Shown: positions 1 through 8,215, counted from the first letter of the stretch. The stretch: 39,346 nt of DNA from an uncultured Campylobacter sp. (GCF_938041645.1 NZ_CALIST010000015.1:1-39346), one strand, 5' to 3'. Numbers and translations: made by a program. The notes: a model not told the origin generated them from the letters alone.

Positions 1-311
1 AATATATCTCATTTTTGCTCCATGATTTGATTTGTGGGGTTTGCTTGCGCGCAGATTTCGCTTTAAAATTTGCTTTAAATTGCGCTTTCGCGCGCCGAAA
101 TTCGGCGCCGCTTTTATACGAAATTTCGCTTCCGCACACCGCCCCACTACGACGAAATTTTAAACTTAGAGCTTTGAATTTATCCTTAAATTCAGGGGGC
201 TGTGCGAAATTCATAAAAAATTCACCTTATGTGCGGACGAGTGAGCTTTGAAATTCCAAAATTCCCAGAATTTCGCTAAAATTGCGGGCAAATTTTAAAA
301 AAGGCAAAATT

Positions 312-1370
312 TTGACTATTTACGATTTGGAGCGCCTGCGACTGGACGCCAAAAAGCACGTGGAGCAGCTAAAGCTCGTAGCCGTCATAAGTACGATCGC
401 CCTATTTGCGGTATTCGGCGTCATCGCGTATTTTGCGCGCAGGCAGGGCGTGCAGAGCTTTAGCGCGACGCTGCTTATGCTGCTGGCGATCGCCTCGCTT
501 GCCGTGAACCTTAAAGAGGTGCACTTAAACGGCTGGCAAAAGGATCTCATCGGCACGGAAAATATTTTGAAATTCGGCGCGGTCGCGATCTCATTTTTGA
601 TCTTCAAGTACTCCGCAGCCTTGCCGCAGGCGTTGATAGGCTTGGCTGCGCTCGCGCTTGGGGCGTGGTTAGCGACGCGGCTTTACGCGCTCGGCGTAAA
701 AAGCGCGCAAGAGAGCTTTACCGGGCGGTACCGCCAAAGCTACAAGCAGCACTATCTGGCGCCTTTCGTGCGCGAGCTCGGCTACGAATACGTATCCTAC
801 GGCAGCGTGCCTTTTTGGCGCGTGGTGCAGAGCGATCTGTTCGAATTTATCGAAAATCTGCGCGGCAACGACCGCGTGGGCGGCGCGTGGCAGGGGGTGA
901 GCTTCGAGTTTAGCGACGTGAGTTTTTTCCATCAAAATTTACAGCACGAGCTCGTGGGAGCATTTTTCGTAGCGGAATTTAACAAACGCATCATCGCGCC
1001 CGTTTTCATCTATCCGCGCGAGATACAAAACAAACAGCACGTAGGCCTAAAGCCCGTTGCGATGGACAACGTGGAGTTTGCCGCGCGCTACAAGGTGCTT
1101 AGCGACGAGCCGCAAAACGCGATGTACGTGCTAACCCCTGCATTTATGGAGCGATTTTTGGCGGTGGGCGATGCGCTCGGGGCGCAGATCTGGGCGAGCA
1201 TCAGAGAGCGGCGGATTCATATTTTCGTGCACACCGGGCGCGATAATTTCGAGCCTAGCGTCTATGAAAGCGTGCTGCGCCGCGACCCCGCAAGCGAGAT
1301 AAAGAGCGAAATTTTAAGCTTTTTGAGTATCGTTAAAATTTTAAAACTGAATGTGAGGATTTGGATTTAA
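312..1370 (+). CDS. DUF3137 domain-containing membrane protein
   Basis: Protein of about 352 residues with two or three N-terminal hydrophobic segments (roughly residues 25-45, 55-70 and 80-120), followed by a long soluble domain. The layout and the C-terminal LNVRIW ending resemble DUF3137 proteins, whose function is unknown. I prefer the TTG start at 312 because an AAAAAAGG-type ribosome binding site lies 7-10 bases upstream; an in-frame ATG at 282 would add 10 residues but has no good binding site. The next gene lies downstream on the opposite strand, so this looks like a single-gene unit. The family call is by recognition of sequence style and is moderately sure. Confidence 0.75.
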   Translation: MTIYDLERLRLDAKKHVEQLKLVAVISTIALFAVFGVIAYFARRQGVQSFSATLLMLLAIASLAVNLKEVHLNGWQKDLIGTENILKFGAVAISFLIFKYSAALPQALIGLAALALGAWLATRLYALGVKSAQESFTGRYRQSYKQHYLAPFVRELGYEYVSYGSVPFWRVVQSDLFEFIENLRGNDRVGGAWQGVSFEFSDVSFFHQNLQHELVGAFFVAEFNKRIIAPVFIYPREIQNKQHVGLKPVAMDNVEFAARYKVLSDEPQNAMYVLTPAFMERFLAVGDALGAQIWASIRERRIHIFVHTGRDNFEPSVYESVLRRDPASEIKSEILSFLSIVKILKLNVRIWI

Positions 1371-1541
1371 TAAAATTTAAGCGGTATTTTTGCTAAAAAT
1401 TTTTAACTCTTAAAAGATAATTCGGCGCGCCTAGGTCTTTATTAAATTTTGATTTCATACGAGGCTATTTTCTAAACGTTTATCGCTTAGCTGCTTATCA
1501 AATTTTTGCTTTACGTCTAAAACCTGCTCTTTACTCCTAGC

Positions 1542-2204
1542 CTATATAAAAATTTGCGGCTGGATTTTATCTAAATTTTTTCCTGTTTTTAATAGAAAAT
1601 AGGTTTTTAGCTCCTTGTATTCGCTGCTCGTTAAAATCGAGGCGTCGATAATGAAATGCTTATCAAAGATGATCAAACTATCGCCGCTTAGCATATCCAG
1701 TCCAAGTCCTAGCCCGTTTATTATCCTAAAAATTAGCAATGGAAGCATGCCGAGCCCAAATGCTATCGGTACCACGAATGAGGCTATCGCATAGCCTTTA
1801 AAGTAAAAAACCGTTGACATCAAAACGAAGTAGATCATAACGACGCTAATTACAAACTTTTTTGTGATTGTCGGCAATTGGGGTTGGGAAGGTCCAAAGG
1901 TTCGTTTTATTCCTAATATATCTGATAATTTTATTTCGAGCACTACTAAATTTTTCTTCGTAGAAAAATACTCTATGGCGGAATTTTTAAATTTAATATA
2001 GCAGCTTCCTAGCTCTTTTGGACGCCTAGTTAGCTCTCCGGGATGCCTATATGGAGAGAAGTATGAAATGATATCTAAAAGAAATAGAAACGGCAGGGAT
2101 AGTTTTATCATTTCTATCGCGTTATCTTTGATGATTATCGGATATTTGTCGTAGTCTCTAGACTCGGCCTTTTCTAGCGTAGTGCTGATTTTAAATTTAT
2201 TCAA
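1542..2204 (-). CDS. Unknown membrane protein, three predicted helices
   Basis: Open frame of 220 codons, probably starting at TTG 2204 with a weak AAAGAG site upstream. Hydrophobic stretches are visible near residues 32-48, 115-133 and 137-158, with a soluble segment between the first and second and a roughly 60-residue soluble tail. The tail includes a stretch reading DSLIIFDKHFIIDASIL, which suggests a small beta-rich domain. I do not recognise a family. It stands alone between a convergent DUF3137 gene and a repeat-rich gap. Codon use looks normal for the window, so I treat it as a real gene of unknown role. Confidence 0.6.
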   Translation of the reverse strand: MNKFKISTTLEKAESRDYDKYPIIIKDNAIEMIKLSLPFLFLLDIISYFSPYRHPGELTRRPKELGSCYIKFKNSAIEYFSTKKNLVVLEIKLSDILGIKRTFGPSQPQLPTITKKFVISVVMIYFVLMSTVFYFKGYAIASFVVPIAFGLGMLPLLIFRIINGLGLGLDMLSGDSLIIFDKHFIIDASILTSSEYKELKTYFLLKTGKNLDKIQPQIFI

Positions 2205-2289
2205 ATTTAGCTCTTTATAAATAGAATTTCAAAGCGTTTTATATATTCCCAAATAGGATGACAGCGCGCAAGTGCGGCAAATAATCCAC

Positions 2290-2690
2290 TATCCGCCGTC
2301 GTACGGCTCGCAAAACCGCGTCACGGCTTAAAATCAAAACCTGTCTTGCAAAAGCAAATCCGCAGTTCGTAAATCCGCAGTAAAATCTATAGCTCACACC
2401 ATCATGCCGTGTCGTCGGCTTATAAAGTCGCAGTTTGAAAACCGCGCCGTAAAGCCAGCTTAAAATCACGCCCCGCAAAAAACCGCGCTCGCGCTGCCAG
2501 TCTGTAAAATCATACTCTGTAAAGCGTAAAAAACCGCGGCGCCTCGCTAACTAGTAAAATTTAGCTCGCCAAAATCGCGCTGCGTCGCAGGTTTATAAAA
2601 CGCAGTTCGCATAAACGCAGCGCAATGCTCGCAAAAGTAAAATTCGCGGTTTGCAAAATCAAGCCGCAGCATTCAAAAGCAAGCTTAAGC
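2290..2690. repeat. Degenerate short-period repeats, consensus near GCAGTTYGCAAAAYC
   Basis: This gap of about 480 bases (2205-2684) has no convincing gene. Much of it is built from imperfect units of roughly 13-20 bases. Examples on the + strand are GCAGTTCGTAAATCC (near 2370), GCAGTTTGAAAACCGC (near 2430), CCAGTCTGTAAAATC (near 2495), GCAGGTTTATAAAAC (near 2587), GCAGTTCGCATAAAC (near 2602) and GCGGTTTGCAAAATC (near 2646). Copies are diverged and spacing is irregular, so this is not CRISPR. Confidence 0.6.
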
Positions 2691-3107
2691 TTTTGGAATT
2701 CTGATCTTCTGCCCTGGATAGATGAGGTTCGCGTCCTTGACAACCTCGCGGTTGGCGTCGAAAATAATCTTGTATTTGTTCGCGTCGCCGTAGAATTTCT
2801 TCGCGATTTTAGATAGGTTATCGCCCTTTACGATGGTGTAGTAGTTTTCGGCGCTATCCTCTCTAATGCCCTCGATCTGCACGTTTTTGATGCCTGCGGT
2901 ATTGCCCGCGATGAGGGCTGCTTTTTCAAGAGTTTCCTTATCGGCGTTGCCGCTGATTTTGACGGTGTCGCCCTGCACCTCGACCTCTAGCCCTTCTACC
3001 GGCGTAGAGCTGAGATTGGTGGCGATCTCGTCTTTTACGTGCTTGGCGTCATCGCCTAGACCTAGTAGTTTCTTGCCTGCTTCGGCTACGAATGAAAGTA
3101 AACCCAT
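2685..3107 (-). CDS. kbp: BON-LysM protein, Kbp/YgaU type
   Basis: Protein of 140 residues that aligns by eye along its length with E. coli Kbp (YgaU): an MGLLSFVAEAGKKLLG start, a BON domain at about residues 20-85 and a C-terminal LysM domain at about residues 90-138 ending in YPGQKIRIP. E. coli Kbp is a cytoplasmic potassium-binding protein, and LysM domains otherwise bind peptidoglycan. No signal peptide is visible here, which fits the cytoplasmic Kbp type. The ATG at 3107 has an AAAGGAG site upstream. The clc-type gene lies 199 bases upstream on the same strand. Potassium binding in this species is inferred from family only. Confidence 0.88.
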   Translation of the reverse strand: MGLLSFVAEAGKKLLGLGDDAKHVKDEIATNLSSTPVEGLEVEVQGDTVKISGNADKETLEKAALIAGNTAGIKNVQIEGIREDSAENYYTIVKGDNLSKIAKKFYGDANKYKIIFDANREVVKDANLIYPGQKIRIPKA

Positions 3108-3199
3108 TGTTTTCTCCTTTGGTTAAAGTGGCAAAATTTTATCTTAAATTTACCAACGATCAGCTTAGGCGCATATCCTTACGGCTCCGACCTAGCCCA

Positions 3200-3304
3200 A
3201 TGATGCGACCTACTGCGCTCAGTCTATGCGCGACAGCAGGTCCTTGGACCATCATCGCCGCGCCCATCGATTCATGTTTGCAGCGTATGAATTATCAGCG
3301 CTGC
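3200..3304. other. Strong imperfect inverted repeats between the channel gene and kbp
   Basis: Two hairpins can be drawn. In the first, GACCTACTGCGC (from 3207) pairs with GCGCGACAGCAGGTC (ending 3242) with small mismatches, and ATGATG (3200-3205) pairs with CATCAT (3250-3255) outside it. In the second, GCAGCG (3280-3285) pairs with CGCTGC (3299-3304). Neither has a downstream T run on either strand, so a simple terminator is unlikely. It may be a structured leader of kbp or an RNA gene. Confidence 0.35.
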
Positions 3305-3306
3305 GA

Positions 3307-4509
3307 CTACGCTAAATTTTTCGTCAGTAAATTTCTAGCGATCACGGCGCATACGATGCTAAAAACGACGACCGAATATGAGTTGAGATTTAGCCCGCAA
3401 AATCCCGCGCTTAGGGCAAAGGCGCAAAGCGGCGCGTTTAAATTGATCGCTAAAAAGGCAGCCCCTCCGCAAACCCCAGCTGCGCTTAGGTTAATAGGCA
3501 GAATTTCGCCGATCGCAAATCCTATGCATAGCCCTAAAACTGCGCCCAGCGCAAAACTCGGCGTTAGCGTGCCGCCGTATCCGCCGCAGCGAAAGATCAT
3601 CAAAATGCAAAACGCTTTGCAAAGCAAGATCGCAAGCAAATATGGGCTAAAGGACGCTGAGTTGAAAGCAAACTGCGCTGCCGAGCGCCCGTTACCTAAA
3701 ATTTCAGGCACGTATGCGCCGACCGCCGCGGTAAGCACGAATGCAAATGGCAGTGTAAGTGCGATTTTAAGGCTTTTTATGCGCAGCTTTTCGCACAAGC
3801 GCACCCCGTCTTGGAAATATTTCGCCGCAAACCCCGTGACAAGTCCGATTATCGCCGCTGCGAGTAAATTCTGCGGGGTAGGGGCGAAGTTTGAAACTGC
3901 GTAATAAATTTCTTTTGAAGCTCCAAATTCCGCTGTAGCTGTGGCCACCGCACTTGTAGCAAAGGCGCACAAAATCGCTCGAGTATCGAAGCTTTTAAGC
4001 AAAATTTCTAGGCTAAAAAGCGCGCCCGCTAGCGGGACGTTATATGCAGCGCCCAGTCCAGCTCCCGCGCCGCATGCGACAAATAGCCGAAGCTCGTCTC
4101 CGCCGATATTTAAGGCGCGGCAAATTTTAGCTGCAAACAAGCCACCTAGCTCGCGCGGAGCAGCCTCACTGCCTACCGGTGCGCCCATGGCGATGGCTGC
4201 AAGCTGCAAAACCGAGTGGATTAAATTTTGCCAAAACGGCGGATTTTGCCCCCCCATCATTGAAGATACGTTTAAAAAAGGTTTTAGTCTTATTAGCAGA
4301 ATTCTAATTATAGTTACGATTGCGCCAGCTGCGAGGACGCTAAGAAAGCGCCTAAGCTCGGTTGTTTGCTCCGTGATAATGTGAAATTCCTCATCATTAT
4401 GCCCGAAAGCAAAAGTTTCAATTTCGTTGATGCCGAAGTTTAAGAGCCCTGCGCAAAGCCCCATTATAATGCCTATCGCAAGGATCGCTAGAAAGAATTT
4501 AGTACTCAA
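3307..4509 (-). CDS. ClC-family chloride channel or antiporter, divergent
   Basis: Very hydrophobic protein of 400 residues with about ten or more membrane segments and no CBS domains. Family signatures are present but altered: GSEAAPRE sits where GREGP is usual and keeps the gating-type glutamate, AYNVPLAG follows, and GGTLTPSFALGA matches the GGxFxP region. The usual GSGIP near the N-terminus appears replaced by MGGQNPP. ClC proteins move chloride (or fluoride) across the inner membrane, often in exchange for protons; which applies here cannot be read from sequence. The start is a TTG at 4509 with AAAAAGG upstream. Confidence 0.8.
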   Translation of the reverse strand: MSTKFFLAILAIGIIMGLCAGLLNFGINEIETFAFGHNDEEFHIITEQTTELRRFLSVLAAGAIVTIIRILLIRLKPFLNVSSMMGGQNPPFWQNLIHSVLQLAAIAMGAPVGSEAAPRELGGLFAAKICRALNIGGDELRLFVACGAGAGLGAAYNVPLAGALFSLEILLKSFDTRAILCAFATSAVATATAEFGASKEIYYAVSNFAPTPQNLLAAAIIGLVTGFAAKYFQDGVRLCEKLRIKSLKIALTLPFAFVLTAAVGAYVPEILGNGRSAAQFAFNSASFSPYLLAILLCKAFCILMIFRCGGYGGTLTPSFALGAVLGLCIGFAIGEILPINLSAAGVCGGAAFLAINLNAPLCAFALSAGFCGLNLNSYSVVVFSIVCAVIARNLLTKNLA

Positions 4510-4699
4510 AATATGCCTTTTTGAAACGTATAATTATATAAAATTTTAGCTTTAAAAAATCCTTACCGCGCGCATAAAAGCAGCTAAAACGCGAGTAAAA
4601 TTTAAAACAATGGCTAAGAATTTATATCATCTCTGTAGGTAAATTTTGCGCGAAATTCTATGAAGCTTAGGCAGGTTCGGAATTTTATTTACGTTAATT

Positions 4700-5060
4700 G
4701 CGCGAGTAAAATTTACGTAGATTTTATATCGCGCGTAGAAAATTTAGTAAAATTTCGCATCGCACGAGAGGGTAAAATTATATTTGAAATTTCTTGCCGC
4801 GAGGACAGGCGAAATTCTACGTAAAATTTAAATCTATCCGAGCGGGTAAAATTTTAAATTGAGTAAGCGAGAGAATTTTGTAGAGGACGCGTGGGATTTC
4901 GCGCAGAATTCCAATTTGCGAAAGAGGGCAAAATTCCGCGTAGAATTCCGATCCGCGTAAGTGGGTGAAATTCGCGTTAAATTCTAAACCGCGAGGCTAA
5001 GCAAAATTATGCGCGGAATTTTAATTTGCATGAGTCATAGGAATTTTATACCAGCGAATA
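4700..5060. repeat. Degenerate tandem repeats of about 35-40 bases
   Basis: The 569-base gap between the channel gene and the next gene has no credible reading frame. It holds a run of imperfect units beginning CGCGAG or similar, followed by GGGTAAAATT-like and GCGTAGAATT-like blocks. Unit starts fall near 4700, 4730, 4760, 4797, 4838, 4861, 4883, 4918, 4953, 4989 and 5028. Spacing is 22-41 bases, most often 35-39. No two units are identical, which argues against CRISPR and for an old or drifting tandem expansion. Confidence 0.65.
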
Positions 5061-5078
5061 AATTCGCTTAGGATTTTG

Positions 5079-5621
5079 CTATTTTTTCCAGATATCGTCA
5101 TTTTTACCGGCTGCGGGTGCGCTTAGCTTTTTATCCAGAGCCGAAATTTTGTCCGCGAGCTTTTGTGCGCCGCCGAAAATTTCATCTTTTTTCGGAAGTC
5201 CGAAGTGAAATTTCGAACCTACGCTGTCTCCAATGCTTGCAAGTAGCGATTTGGGCGCGTTTGCGATCGCGTCTTTAAAGATTGCCGCATCGATACCGAG
5301 CTCGGCTAAGTTTTTTAGCGCCCGCGCAGAGCCGATAAACATCGCAATCTTGGCGTCGAAAAGATAATCGTTTGCCAGCTTTTGCGCGTGCGCGGCGGAT
5401 TTTTTATCCACGATGATGAAGCGCGCGCCTGCGCCGTTTGCGAGTAAAATTTCATTTACATCATTCGTAATAACGCTAAATTTTTTCTGCGCCTTTTGCG
5501 CTGCGGCAATGAGCCTGTCGTTAAATTTAAAGAGCAGATTGTCGTATTTGAAAACTTCGTCGCCGTTTTTGATGAGATACAGCGGCTCGTAGGGCACGAG
5601 CGCGTGGCCTAGGATGATCAT
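5079..5621 (-). CDS. Conserved-looking protein of unknown function
   Basis: Protein of 180 residues from an ATG at 5621 that overlaps the TGA of the upstream gene by 4 bases, with a GGGGCGG-type site in front. This start is preferred over an in-frame upstream ATG at 5657. The protein is soluble, with alternating beta and alpha-like segments in the first 120 residues (for example ARFIIVDKK followed by AKIAMFIGSARAL) and a lysine-rich tail. I do not recognise a family. Tight overlap with the zinc-ribbon-like gene and rsmG suggests translation from the ribA-rsmG transcript. Confidence 0.75.
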   Translation of the reverse strand: MIILGHALVPYEPLYLIKNGDEVFKYDNLLFKFNDRLIAAAQKAQKKFSVITNDVNEILLANGAGARFIIVDKKSAAHAQKLANDYLFDAKIAMFIGSARALKNLAELGIDAAIFKDAIANAPKSLLASIGDSVGSKFHFGLPKKDEIFGGAQKLADKISALDKKLSAPAAGKNDDIWKK

Positions 5622-5824
5622 TTGCCGCCCCTTAGTTTGGCTTCGCAGGATTTGCAAAGGCGCTTTTTGTCGCGCAGAGCAAGCTCGTCGCTGCTAAAGT
5701 ACGTCCCGCACTCGTCGCACGCCAAAAGCTCGGTCGCATCGTCCTTTTTCTTTATGCGAAATCTAGGCACTATCAAAAAATATATGAGCGCCGCGATGAC
5801 GGCTATGGCTAGAATTTTTCCCAT
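5618..5824 (-). CDS. PP0621-like small membrane protein with Cys4 motif
   Basis: Protein of 68 residues with one N-terminal membrane helix (about residues 3-20), a basic linker (RFRIKKKDD) and a cysteine-rich tail with CDEC and CKSC pairs spaced as in a zinc ribbon. The pattern of a short membrane anchor plus cysteine pairs resembles the PP0621 family, which has no firm function. The ATG at 5824 overlaps the rsmG stop by one base (TAATG) and its own stop overlaps the next start by four. Zinc binding is inferred from the cysteine spacing only. Confidence 0.75.
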   Translation of the reverse strand: MGKILAIAVIAALIYFLIVPRFRIKKKDDATELLACDECGTYFSSDELALRDKKRLCKSCEAKLRGGK

Positions 5825-6402
5825 TATTTTGCCCCTTTGATCACTAAAAATTTTCTATTTTTCAAAGCGTTTTTGCCGCTAAAAATTTCGCAGTGCGCGC
5901 TCGTAAATTCCTTGCGGAATTCCTTCGCTTCCGCCTCTGCGCCCGAGCCTTTGTAGAGCAAAAACGTAGTGTTTTCGTCGTAAAAGCCGCGGCAAATTTC
6001 AACCAAGCTTCGCGCGCTCATCAGCGCTCGCGAGCTTATCAGATCGGCGCGCAGCTTTGCGCCGTCTTGCACGCGCTCGGCGTGGATTTTTACGTTAGCT
6101 AGAGCAAGGCTAACCTTCGCGTAGGTTAGAAACGCCGCTTTTTTCCGGTTAGGTTCAAACAGATGCCACTCGCACAGCGGTAGCGCGAGCGCCAAAAATA
6201 GCCCAGGAAAGCCCGCTCCCGAGCCGATGTCGCACGCGATGCGCGGATGGCACGATATAAACTCCACTCCGCTTAGGCTGTCGCGCACCACCGCGTCCAA
6301 ATCGTCGTAATTCGTGAGACTATGGACGCGGTTAAATTTTTGCAGACAGGCTTTAAATTTAGCGACCTGCTCGCCAAAGCTCTCGCCGGGCGCAAGCTTC
6401 AC
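5824..6402 (-). CDS. rsmG: 16S rRNA (guanine-N7) methyltransferase RsmG
   Basis: Protein of 192 residues matching RsmG (GidB), which methylates a conserved guanine (G527 in E. coli numbering) of 16S rRNA using S-adenosylmethionine. The SAM-binding loop is visible as CDIGSGAGFPGLFLA, preceded by HSLTNYDDLD, a typical RsmG region. The length is near the family norm of about 190-210. The start is a GTG at 6402 that overlaps the ribA stop by four bases, so translation is probably coupled to ribA. It sits in a four-gene run ribA, rsmG and two small genes. Confidence 0.93.
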   Translation of the reverse strand: MKLAPGESFGEQVAKFKACLQKFNRVHSLTNYDDLDAVVRDSLSGVEFISCHPRIACDIGSGAGFPGLFLALALPLCEWHLFEPNRKKAAFLTYAKVSLALANVKIHAERVQDGAKLRADLISSRALMSARSLVEICRGFYDENTTFLLYKGSGAEAEAKEFRKEFTSAHCEIFSGKNALKNRKFLVIKGAK

Positions 6403-6959
6403 AGCAGATGCCCCATCTGCTCTTTTTTGACGCGCAGATAGTTTTCGTTAAATTTATTAGGCGTGATGATTATCGGAATGCGTGCTACCACTTCGACTTT
6501 TAGATCGTGCAGCTTTTGCGGGTTGTTCGTAAGCAGATTTATGCGCGAAATTCCAAAGTGAGCGAGTATGAAATCCACGATCTCGTAGGTGCGCTCATCC
6601 GCTTTAAAGCCGAGCTGATGATTTGCTTCGATCGTATCGAGACCTTGATCTTGCAGCGCGTAGGCGTTGATTTTATTAAAAAGCCCGATATTGCGCCCCT
6701 CTTGACGCAGATAGATCACCATGCCGCTGTGCTCCTCGATATATTTTAGGCTCGCTTCGAGTTGGTCGCGGCAGTCGCACTTTAGGCTTCCGATCGCGTC
6801 GCCGGTAAGGCACTCCGAGTGGATCCGCACATTTACGACGCCTGCGAAAGGCTGCTTAAATATCGCCAAATGCTCTTTGTTCCCTTGCTTGAATGATTGA
6901 ACGCGGAAGCTTCCGAAGCGGGAGGGGAGATTTGCGACCTCTGAAATTTTTATATCCAT
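6399..6959 (-). CDS. ribA: GTP cyclohydrolase II
   Basis: Protein of 186 residues that converts GTP to the first pyrimidine intermediate of riboflavin synthesis. The zinc ligands C50, C61 and C63 are visible in the SECLTGD...KCDC region, followed by the catalytic YLRQEGRNIGL segment and RINLLTNNP near the C-terminus. It is a stand-alone RibA with no fused RibB domain. It starts at the ATG at 6959, is divergent from hemB across a 63-base gap that must hold both promoters, and leads the ribA-rsmG run. Confidence 0.96.
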   Translation of the reverse strand: MDIKISEVANLPSRFGSFRVQSFKQGNKEHLAIFKQPFAGVVNVRIHSECLTGDAIGSLKCDCRDQLEASLKYIEEHSGMVIYLRQEGRNIGLFNKINAYALQDQGLDTIEANHQLGFKADERTYEIVDFILAHFGISRINLLTNNPQKLHDLKVEVVARIPIIITPNKFNENYLRVKKEQMGHLL

Positions 6960-6982
6960 GCTTAAATTTACTCCAATTGTGA

Positions 6983-6988
6983 TATTAT
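6983..6988 (+). promoter_or_regulatory. Extended -10 promoter of hemB
   Basis: TGATATTAT gives a TG-n-TATTAT extended -10 element, with the hexamer at 6983-6988. It lies 34 bases upstream of the hemB ATG. No clear -35 is visible, which is usual for Campylobacter housekeeping promoters. Confidence 0.5.
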
Positions 6989-7022
6989 GAATCCCGCAAT
7001 TCTAGCTAAAAAAGGAAAAATA

Positions 7023-7997
7023 ATGTTTAAACGATTTAGACGGCTACGAATAAACCCCGCGCTTAGGGATCTGGTGCGACAAACCGATCTGCAAACCCGC
7101 TCGCTGATCTATCCGCTTTTTGTCGTGGAAGGAAGCGGCATCAAAAAGGAGATCGCCTCGATGCACGGCGTATTTCAGATGAGTGTCGATGAAATTTTAA
7201 AAGAGTGCGAGGCTCTTTTGGCGCTCGGTTTGGATAAAATTTTACTTTTCGGAATTCCTTCGCTAAAGGACAGCATCGGCTCGGATGCGCTAAGCGAGGA
7301 CGGCATTATCGCGACTTCGCTGCGCGCGATAAAGGCTAAATTTCCAAATTTATTAGTAATCACCGATCTGTGCTTTTGCGAATACACCGACCATGGGCAC
7401 TGCGGCATCATCGATCATGTGCATCAGACGGTGGATAACGACGCGACGCTTGAAATTTCAGCGCAGCAGGCTTTAGTGCACGCTAAAGCGGGCGCGGATA
7501 TGATTGCTCCAAGCGGCATGATGGACGGTATTATCTCAACTCTGCGAGAGACGCTCGATCGCGGCGGATTTGAAAATTTACCGATTATGGCGTATTCGAC
7601 GAAGTTCGCCAGCGGCTACTACGGACCGTTTCGCGACGTGGCGGAGAGCGCGCCAAGTTTTGGCGATCGCAGCAGCTACCAGATGGATCCCGCAAATAGA
7701 TTTGAGGCGATCAACGAAAGCCTGCAAGATGAGGCGCAGGGAGCGGATATCTTGATGATAAAGCCCGCGCTTGCGTATCTGGATCTAATCAGAGATCTGC
7801 GGGAGCGCACGCTACTGCCGATCTGCGCGTATAACGTAAGCGGCGAATACTCGCTTTTGCAGGCGGGCAAGAAGGCGGGCGTGATCGATTATGAGCGCGT
7901 GATGATGGAGACGATGATAGGCATAAGGCGCGCCGGCGCGGATATGATCATCACCTATCACGCCAAAGAGATCGCGGAAATTTTAAACAGGGGCTAG
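7023..7997 (+). CDS. hemB: Delta-aminolevulinic acid dehydratase (porphobilinogen synthase)
   Basis: Protein of 324 residues that condenses two 5-aminolevulinate molecules into porphobilinogen in haem synthesis. The zinc-type metal site is visible as C117, C119 and C127 in the DLCFCEYTDHGHCG segment. The two catalytic lysines are K194 (YSTKFAS) and K247 (MIKPAL). I place the start at the ATG at 7023 because AAAAAAGGA precedes it; an in-frame ATG at 6987 overlaps the likely -10 element. It heads a run continuing through argF to hemN, another haem enzyme. Confidence 0.96.
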   Translation: MFKRFRRLRINPALRDLVRQTDLQTRSLIYPLFVVEGSGIKKEIASMHGVFQMSVDEILKECEALLALGLDKILLFGIPSLKDSIGSDALSEDGIIATSLRAIKAKFPNLLVITDLCFCEYTDHGHCGIIDHVHQTVDNDATLEISAQQALVHAKAGADMIAPSGMMDGIISTLRETLDRGGFENLPIMAYSTKFASGYYGPFRDVAESAPSFGDRSSYQMDPANRFEAINESLQDEAQGADILMIKPALAYLDLIRDLRERTLLPICAYNVSGEYSLLQAGKKAGVIDYERVMMETMIGIRRAGADMIITYHAKEIAEILNRG

Positions 7998-7999
7998 CG

Positions 8000-8215
8000 A
8001 TGAATAAGATAGCACTCGAAATTAAAAGTAATGAAATGCAAGCCGTCTTGGATGCCGTGATGAAGCTGGCAAAAAAGATGAAATTTGAAGCTAAAATTTT
8101 ACCCGTAAACGGGGATGAGTGCATAGAGAATTTCGACGAGCTTTCTAGCGCCGTTATTGCGAAATTAGATAAGCCGAGCAATAGGGCGGTTTTTGAGCGA
8201 TTAAAGGATAAATGA
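8000..8215 (+). CDS. Small protein of unknown function
   Basis: Protein of 71 residues starting two bases after the hemB stop. It looks helical in its first half (NEMQAVLDAVMKLAKKMKF) and ends with a helical, charged segment (NRAVFERLKDK). Its TGA overlaps the ATG of the next small gene by ATGA, which suggests a coupled pair. I do not recognise the family. Size and pairing recall antitoxin-toxin pairs, but neither sequence shows features that support that. Confidence 0.55.
   Translation: MNKIALEIKSNEMQAVLDAVMKLAKKMKFEAKILPVNGDECIENFDELSSAVIAKLDKPSNRAVFERLKDK

Noticed and set aside
15..251. 78-codon frame at the window start
   Set aside because: No ribosome binding site and composition (cysteine-, arginine- and leucine-rich) typical of antisense or gap sequence.
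2239..2478. 79-codon minus-strand frame
   Set aside because: It is read through the degenerate repeat field and shows no protein-like pattern.
3092..4384. Long + strand frames opposite the ClC gene
   Set aside because: They lie antisense to a gene with clear membrane segments and family motifs; their translations are alanine-, proline- and serine-rich.
4700..5060. CRISPR array
   Set aside because: Repeats are not identical, spacing is uneven, spacers share sequence with the repeats and no cas gene is near.
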